A stretch of DNA of 64,000 nt from Candidula unifasciata (lineage: Eukaryota; Mollusca; Gastropoda; Stylommatophora; Geomitridae). Each line of letters opens with the position of its first letter. Position 1 is the first letter of the stretch. Below are positions 23,801 to 32,456 of the stretch, piece after piece. Where the stretch lies: contig CAJHNH020006623.1 in assembly GCA_905116865.2 (NCBI GenBank), positions 93,501 to 157,500 of the forward strand, read 5' to 3'. A program made the translations under genes and the position numbers. Below the pieces are notes generated by a model that made no database searches, was not told the DNA's origin, and saw only the letters and a list, made by a program, of their open reading frames with translations.

Positions 23801-26800
23801 CAGTGGTATCAATAAAGCTGACGGTCTAGAAAGCAATGGCAAACTACAGGGGCTGTTGGGGTTGGTTCTGCAACGTCCTGTGAAGGATACGCAACTAACC
23901 TAACCTATCACACCTGTGGAGGGGGGAGAAGGTTCAGGCGCAAGGTTGAGAGGTCACCAACTCTGAGATCCCCTGCCAGCTCAGTTAAGGTCAAAACAGG
24001 CTATCATCCACGGCAAACAACACGGATACATGGCAGGGGGCTTGCATGAGGTTCCACAAAATAAAAAACAACAGTGAAATTTATACCAGAGACAAAATTG
24101 CTGATATAAACAACTTATTTCAGGAGAACGAAAGAAGAAAAGAAGACCAAGTATCTTATGTTAACTCATGAAATATTAAATACAATTTTGCAACATTTAG
24201 CTGCTACGGAAATGGGAGCAAAGATGTTCTGAACTAAGTGCCCAGCTGTCTATGGATCGTAAGAAGATACAGCGCCTCACAGAGCAGGTGGAGAAACTCA
24301 AATCGGCTAAAGAAGTGGACAGTGTTGATGACAGCAAGGTATGTTTCTGATGTTTCTCTTTTCTTTGGTTGGGTCAATTTTGGAGAACAAAATAAAGGGG
24401 GTATCTTATTCTTAGCATTCACCAGCTGCGAACTCTGGAAAGTTCTGGTTGTTCTTCCATTTGTGGACTTTGATCTTGGTCCAGAATTTTGAGTTTTGCC
24501 TACACATCAATTTTACAGATCTGGCTTACTTGTATGCAGACTGTTGGTTCCTAGCCTCTCAGGCAGATGCAGTCCGACTTCAAAGGAAACTCCCTCAAAT
24601 AGTCGCCTTGCACAACCTGCTTGTTGCGGAGGAGGCTCAACGAGACTCCTGCTCCAGATCCCACACGGAGGTAAAAGAGTGTGGATTGTCTGGAGCACAA
24701 AGGAGTTACTTAGTTAGGGGAAGTGGGAATCTGGAAGACAGTGACGGTGCTGAATTATAAAATCTCGGAATGTTTGTGGAATGTGAAGTTATGAAACTGA
24801 ATTATGGTGAACTCTGGAGAGAGGGAAAAAAGAGATTTACAGAACAGAGAGACAAAAAGCGTGGAGAAATAGTGTTCCTAAACTAAAGAGAGTGAGTAAT
24901 CTGGGGCAGGGGGCATTACTGAACTAAAATAGTGGAACAGCCTCAGGCAGTGGTTCTCAAGCTATGGGTTGTGACCAGTTTTGGGGTTCGAATGACCCTT
25001 TCACAGGGGACACCTAAGACCATCAGAAAACACATATTTACTGAAGTTAGGAATTTTATGTTTTTGGTTCGCTGCAACATGAGGGACTGTATTAAAGAGT
25101 TGCCGCATTTGGAAGGTTGAGAATCACTGCTTTAAGAGGATATGGTGTTACTGAACTAAAGTAGTGGAACAATCGGGGGGGGGGGGGGGGGGGGGGGGGG
25201 ACTAGAAGCTTGGGGAGGGGGGGTGGGTGTGGGGGGGCGGGAGGGGGGGGGGGGGGGCGGGGGGGATAGAGGCCGGGGGGGGGTGGGGGGGGGGGGGAGG
25301 GGGGAGGGATAGAGTTACAGAACTAAAGAAGTTGAGAACATTTAATCATGGATAGAGTAATTTAGAATTGAAGAAGTGTGCTGTTTGTTTTTTTAATGAA
25401 TTAATTTTTTTAAACTGTGTTCACCTTTGCTGGGTATAAGTGTGCTGGAACAGCATCATCTAACCATATTTGCAGAGGAATATGGAGCCTTTTTCTGCAG
25501 CGTTACATGTCAGTTAAAAAAAAGGCAAGAAACAAATAAATTCTAGCTTTGCTCGACTTTAACCTTTAACCTTTTGCTGTCAGCTTCAGGCGTTGAAGGA
25601 AGAACTGGATGAAGTGAAGCAGGAGAGGGACGTGTACCAGGAGAAGTTCATGAAGATGTCTGAGGCTGCGGAGAGACACTTCAACAAATCCAATGACATG
25701 CAGAGACTCAACGAGAAGCTGAACAGTCGCAACAAGCGGCTGAGTAAGTCCTGGGGACACTACTGTTTTGTGTCTCTCTTTGTAGCTGTGTGTTGTACAA
25801 CATGTGGTGGCAAGTGCAATCTAATGGGAATTTCTTCTTTTTCATTTTCTTCTTCTTTGTCCTACCCTGTCTGCACCATGTATCTGTCTGGTGCCCCAGT
25901 ATTACCTTACAGTTGACTGTCATGGGGCCCCAAGTATAATCTTACAGTTGACTGTTCAGGGACCTCAGTATGGCCTTACTGTTAACTGTCATGGGGGCCC
26001 CCTTACGGTTAACTGTCGGGGGGAGGGGGGAGCTCCAGTAAAATCTTACAGTTGACTGTCGGGGGTCCCCAGTAAAACCTTATGGTTGACTGTCGGGGGT
26101 CCCCAGTATAAACCTTATGGTTGACTGTCATGGGGCCCCAGTAAAACCTTATGGTTGACTTGTCAGGGGTCCCCAGTAAAACCTTATGGTTGACTTGTCA
26201 GGAGTCCCCAGTAAAACCTTATGGTTGACTGTCAGGGGTCCCCAGTATAACCTTATGGTTGACTGTCAGGGGTCCCCAGTATAACCTTAAGGTTGAATGT
26301 GGCTTCTGAGATTTGTACCAAAGGGATTGTTATCTGAATAGTGACATTCTGCACTTTGTGTCACCTGGTGTTAGCACCGTCAGTCCCGAGGGGCCTAAGG
26401 GATAGTGAAGAGAGACGTAAAATTGGTGCATCCTGCATTCACTAGGCTTCTAGGTAGGAACCTATGAATGTATGATGCGTTCTTTGGGACTGAAAGAGTT
26501 CATTGCTCAGTGTGCTTTCCTAGTGGGGTTCAACTTCACTTTACTTTCTCCTCCTCCTTTCTCGTCTTCTTCAGCACTCCGAGCCTTTGTGGTTCATTGC
26601 TGCAGATATCACCGGCCTCCCTGTATCTCTATGAGTGGCCTTCTCTTTCCATTTAATGACTCCAAGTATTTGTAGGTATATTTGTATATTATTTCCCAAC
26701 AATCTAATAGGTCTTCCTGGTGGTCTTATTCCAGTCAGCTAATTTGGATATATAGAATTTGTCTCTCCCCCCCCCCCCCCCCCCCCCCCCCCAACCCTCA

Positions 26801-29800
26801 AATGCCTACAGCAGATCATTTTAAGAAAGTGATTCCTTTTCTAAAGTAAAAGTAAAGATCCCTTTTTACGTCTTAGTCACATCGGGCATGTGGGAAGAGC
26901 ACCCATATTTTGACAGACCAATCAGCACTAACTAGGTGTTGTGGTCAGCATTACGCCGGCTGTCTTTGCTTCCCCAGGACATACATCCTGGTACCCATTT
27001 GAGGCTGGGTTGACCTGCGATGTCCCATACCACGATAAAAGATTCACGCAGCCAGCAGTGGGTTTTAATCATAGGTGCATTGAAATTACGAGCAGGACTC
27101 GCAACGCCTGAGCCACGGACGCCACTCACTTTGCCTTTTGGCCTCCCTTAAAAATCAAAAGGTTCTTCATCATTTACCACCGCCTCATACTCATTTATGA
27201 GGGGACTTCAAATAAAGACCGTAAATATCATCTGATAGAAATAACAATAACCATGCCATTGTTTTGTAACCTGTATGAGGCCTTCCACGGCTGCAGTCGA
27301 CTCAGGGGTCACTACTCTGTGTGTCTCACCCGGTCATGAACAGTCTGTCACAGAAGTCACGCCGTTCTGAAACTTTCTACTCCACTCCTACACTTGCTGG
27401 ACTAAAAGACATGCATCACCATACTGAACCTTCATTCACTGATGAATTTCTATAAGTTTCACTTCTTCACCGATCAAAAAATGCATAAAAAAATGTTGCA
27501 CCTCTCTGGTGCATGTCAAAAGTCAGGCAGCCATATTTGAACTATCATTATGACGCTATCGTGTTTATTTTCACCGTGATGTCACACGCTTAACACTCTT
27601 GGCATCCTTTACAATATTGACTGGTTACAAGACAGTGGCATGGTTATTGTAATTTCTATCACACTTTTTTTTAAACTAGTTTTCATGCTCAGAGTGTTTT
27701 CAGTGCCCTGTCTTCATCTTTTTACTGGTCAGCCCCTGCCTCTTTCCAGGAACCCAGCCTTCCATCACTACGTCTCAAACCACTATAGTGCTAGCATGTA
27801 AGTGTTAATTCTTCTTCTGCAGTCGCCCCTTATGTCTCGAACCACTATAGTGCTAGCATGTAAGTGTTAATTCTTCTTCCGCAGTCGCCCCTTATGTCTC
27901 AAACCACTATAGTGCTAGCATGTAAGTGTTAATTCTTCTTCTGCAGTCGCCCCTTATGTCTTGAACCACTATAGTGCTAGCATGTAAGTGTTAATTCTTC
28001 TTCTTCTGCAGTCGCCCCTTATGTCTTGAACCACTATAGTGCTAGCATGTAAGTGTTAATTCTTCTTCCGCAGTCGCCCCTTATGTCTCAAACCACTATA
28101 GTGCTAGCATGTAAGTGTTAATTCTTCTTCCGCAGTCGCGTCTTATGTCTCGAACCACTATAGTGCTAGCATGTAAGTGTTAATTCTTCTTCTGCAGTCG
28201 CCCCTTATGTCTCGAACCACTATAGTGCTAGCATGTAAGTGTTAATTCTTCTTCTGTAGTCGCCCCTTATGTCTTGAACCACTATAGTGCTAGCATGTAA
28301 GTGTTAATTCTTCTTCTGTAGTCGCGTCTTACGTCTCGAACCACTATAGTGCTAGCATGTAAGTGTTAATTCTTCTTCTGCAGTCGGCCCCTTATGTCTC
28401 TGAACCACTATAGTGCTAGCATTGTAAGTGTTACATCTTTCTTCCTGTAGTTGCGTTCTTACGTCTCGAACCACTATAGTGCCAGCATGTAATGTCAATT
28501 CTTCTTCCGCAGTCGCCATTTATGTCTCGAACCACTATAGTGCTAGCATGTAAGTGTTAAACTTCTCTGTAGTCGCCCCTTATGTCTCGAACCACTATAG
28601 TGCTAGCATGTAAGTGTTAATTCTTCTTCTGTAGTCGCCCCTTATGTCTCGAACCACTATAGTGCTAGCATGTAAGTGTTAATTCTTCTTCTGTAGTCGC
28701 GTCTTACGTCTCGAACCACTATAGTGCTAGCATGTAAGTGTCAATTCTTCTTCCGCAGTCGCCTCTTATGTCTCGAACCACTATAGTGCTAGCATGTAAG
28801 TGTTAATTCTTCTTCCGCAGTCGCCTCTTATGTCTCGAACCACTATAGTGCTAGCATGTATGGTAAGTTTAATTCTTCTTCGCAGTCGCCCTTATGTCTC
28901 AAACCACTATAGTGCTAGCATGTAAGTGTTAATTCTTCTTCTGCAATCGCCCCTTATGTCTCGAACCACTATAGTGCTAGCATGTAAGTGTTAATTCTTC
29001 TTCCGCAGTCGCCCCTTATGTCTCAAACCACTATAGTGCTAGCATGTAAGTGTTAATTCTTCTTCTGCAATCGCCCCTTATGTCTCAAACCACTATAGTG
29101 CTAGCATGTAAGTGTTAATTCTTCTTCTGTAGTCGCGTCTTATGTCTCGAACCACTATAGTGCTAGCATGTAAGTGTTAATTCTTCTTCTGTAGTTGCCC
29201 CTTATGTCTCAAACCACTATAGTGCTAGCATGTAAGTGTTAATTCTTCTTCTGCAGTCGCCCCTTATGTCTCGAACCACTATAGTGCTAGCATGTAAGTG
29301 TTAATTCTTCTTCTGTAGTCGCGTCATACGTCTCGAACCACTATAGTGCTAGCAAGTGTTAATTCTTCTTCGGCAGTCCCCTCTTACATCTTAAACCACT
29401 ATAGTGCTTGCATGTAAGTGTTAATTCTTTTTCTACAGTCGCCCCTTACAAGGGTTGTTGGAACACTGTACTGTGGTTCACAGCTAGGCTGCAGTATCTG
29501 CCCTTTTTTCAGATTCAGACCAACACATTGAATTTCATCAGAGCCCTAGTTAGTTCCCTTTTAAAACATGCGTGTTGGGGGCTATGGTTCCCCCCCCCCC
29601 CCCCCCACCACACACACACACACACACTACAAACACACACAGAAACACCATCCACCAAACAAAGTGAAAGAAAGCGGGGGTCGTGGAACCCATACAGGGA
29701 TTTAGTGGTCATGGAATATAAATATGGTGACTTGATTGGCAGGTCTAGTTTATTGTCTGTTGCCTGTTTCAGATGCTTTGCTGAAAGGGGAGAAACCACG

Positions 29801-32395
29801 AATGATAGTTGCAGTCCAGGGAACCGGTTCCAGTCTCACTTTTGGAGCCCAGAACCTGCACAGTGAGCCAAACACAGGGGGGAGTACAGAAGCATCTAAA
29901 CCTGCCCAAGGAAGCGGTGGTGGGTCATTGCCTGGTGATGCTTCAGAACATGGTCTTCCAAGCTGTGACAATAAGACAGAGGAGTCTGGTGTACATCTGA
30001 GGGAGATGGTGTCAGGAGACACAGCTAAACCTCTCAGTGCCTTAGAGGAAACCAAAACAGTCAGTTTGCATACCAAAGAAAAACTCATTTCTGATGTAGA
30101 CACAGCAAATCCTCAGATGATATTAGAGAAGGACAATAAAATGAGTCCCCATACCATTTCCGATGTAAACATAGTAGAAGCTAAGAGTAAATTAGAGGAA
30201 GGCAATAAAACAAGTTCCAGTTCCAAAGAAAAATTCATTTTCATTGCACACACAGTTGACAGTGACAACTTATCAGAAGAAAGTAATGTCATTTCACATG
30301 TTGGCAATAAACTCGGTACAGACTCGGTACAAGCTCATAGCGCATCTCAGGTAAACAATAAAGCAAGTTGGGATACCAAAGAAAAGCCAGCAGCAACTGA
30401 AAATAGTCAAAATATTGCAGGGGCCAACAGTCACATGGATTCCAGTACCGGAAGATTAAATACAACTCGAAGCTCAACTCGCTTGAAGCTGCGTTCACCC
30501 AAAGCACAGTCTGTTCAGAAATCCAGACCCAGTACTCCAAAGTCTGCTATTCCACCACAGCTTGTGCAGTCTACTGAAAAGCAGAAAGCAGAATTCATTT
30601 CAGATGTACTGTCCTCTATGTCGAAGATGCAAACACAGACTTTGAAAGATTCAGAAATATCTTTGTCAAAGTTTAAAACATTGGCATCGAAAGTACCAGA
30701 ATCTCCATTAAAGAAGCAAACATTTACAAATGTGTGTGTTCTTAAAGCACAGAACATCCCAGCAAAGATCTCTGATCTGTCCACTGATAATACAGTGGAC
30801 TCAGATTTGTCCAGTTCCAGATCAAAGATCTCTCACCTGTCCAATTCTACATCAAAGGTTTCGGACCCATCCAGTTCAACATCAAAGATCTCTCACCTGT
30901 CCAGTTCTACATCAAAGGTTTCGGACCCATCCAGTTCAACATCAAAGGTCTCTCACCTGTCCAGTTCTACATCAACTGTCTCAAGCAGGGCCAATGCATT
31001 AGGACCAGAACCTATTGTGACACAGCCTATTGATGTAGCCGATGAGCTCAAACCCCTTCCATCTCCAAGGGTATCCAGGAGAATGTCCTTACAGAAGAGG
31101 AGATCCACTGATCAGTCACAGGAAGCTGCGGGAGTCAAGAAGTCGAAGCTGACTGTGCAAGGTATGTTTTTTTTTATTACCCTCTATAAGTTTTGATTAT
31201 TACAGGGAAGAGCGGCTGGCCAAACGGTTAGAACACTGGGCTTGTCCTGGAGATCTGGGGATTGAATCCTCACTAAGATGATGGGCGTTTATTTCTATGG
31301 GTGGCAAAAACAAACATCCTAACCTTCACAGTGCAGGATGATTGTACCAGCCATGTGGCCTGAAATGCTTAGGCTCTACCCCCTTCCCCTCCCTCAACAC
31401 CTTTTTCCTCACTTCCTTCCTATTTACTGCTTTTGTTTTTGAGAGAGGTGAAAGGTTCTGCTTCCTACTCTTCTGGCCTTATTGAGAGAAACTTCTTCTC
31501 ATTCACCGGCTGTAAACTTTGACGAAAAGTTGTGGTTGTTTGTCCATCTCTGTACTTTACTCTTGTCCCAGAATCTGAGTGTTGCATGCACATCTGTTTT
31601 ACAAATCTGACTTATGTGTATGCAGGCTGTTGGTTACTTGCCTGTCAGCCAGATGCACTCTGACTTTGAAGGGAGCCCACAGTTAGTCGACTCCTACGAC
31701 ATGTTTGTTAGAGAGAGAGAGTGGTTCTAATCTTGTTAATCTACCTTCTTCGGGCCTTATCATAAAAAGTAGAAAACTAGAGTACATTGTGACGATAGAG
31801 AAGTTGAAGAGAGAGAGAGAGATGCAGATGAAGACCGAGAGAGGGGATGCTGTAAAGTTGGTCGACTTCTATGACATGCTTGTTAGGGGTCTATTGTTGT
31901 TAATCTACCTTCTTCAAGCTTGTCATGAAATGGAGAAAACTAGAGTACATTGTGATGATGAGAAGCTGGAGGGGGAGAGAGGCAGAGGAAGACCGAGAGA
32001 AGTGATGCTGTACAATTTAGCAACATGGCATGGAAGATCATCTGTTTAAGAATTGATTGAAAATATACGAGACAGAAGGTTGTGGATGACATGAATACCA
32101 ACACCACATGGAATGAACTAGTAGAAGAAGAAGTAATTAAAGATGTCCTAAGTTTGAAATTAAACTGTTACATTTCCTCCCTCTGTTTTAAAGAATCAGT
32201 GCCAGAAACGAGGAGTACCACAGGATGTAAGATATTTGCACACACCAGCCGACTGCCACAACCTGCCTCAACACGGACTGGCCAGGCAACCGGGCTGCCA
32301 CGGCCAATGAGAACCAGGTCTAGGCAAGATGCTTTGGTAAGTATCATTGGGAATGTCAGAGAAAGGTCATGTTAGATTAGGATTGCTGCTGAGCC

Positions 32396-32456
<61 letters not shown>

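Noticed and set aside
27755..29446. T7-like promoter array (CACTATAG in each unit)
   Set aside because: Only the 3' half of a T7 promoter is matched, and it is part of a palindrome. There is no phage context.
29408..29866. Separate small gene upstream of exon 8
   Set aside because: The frame crosses the array end, a poly-C run and a (CA)n microsatellite, and reads exon 8 in the wrong frame.
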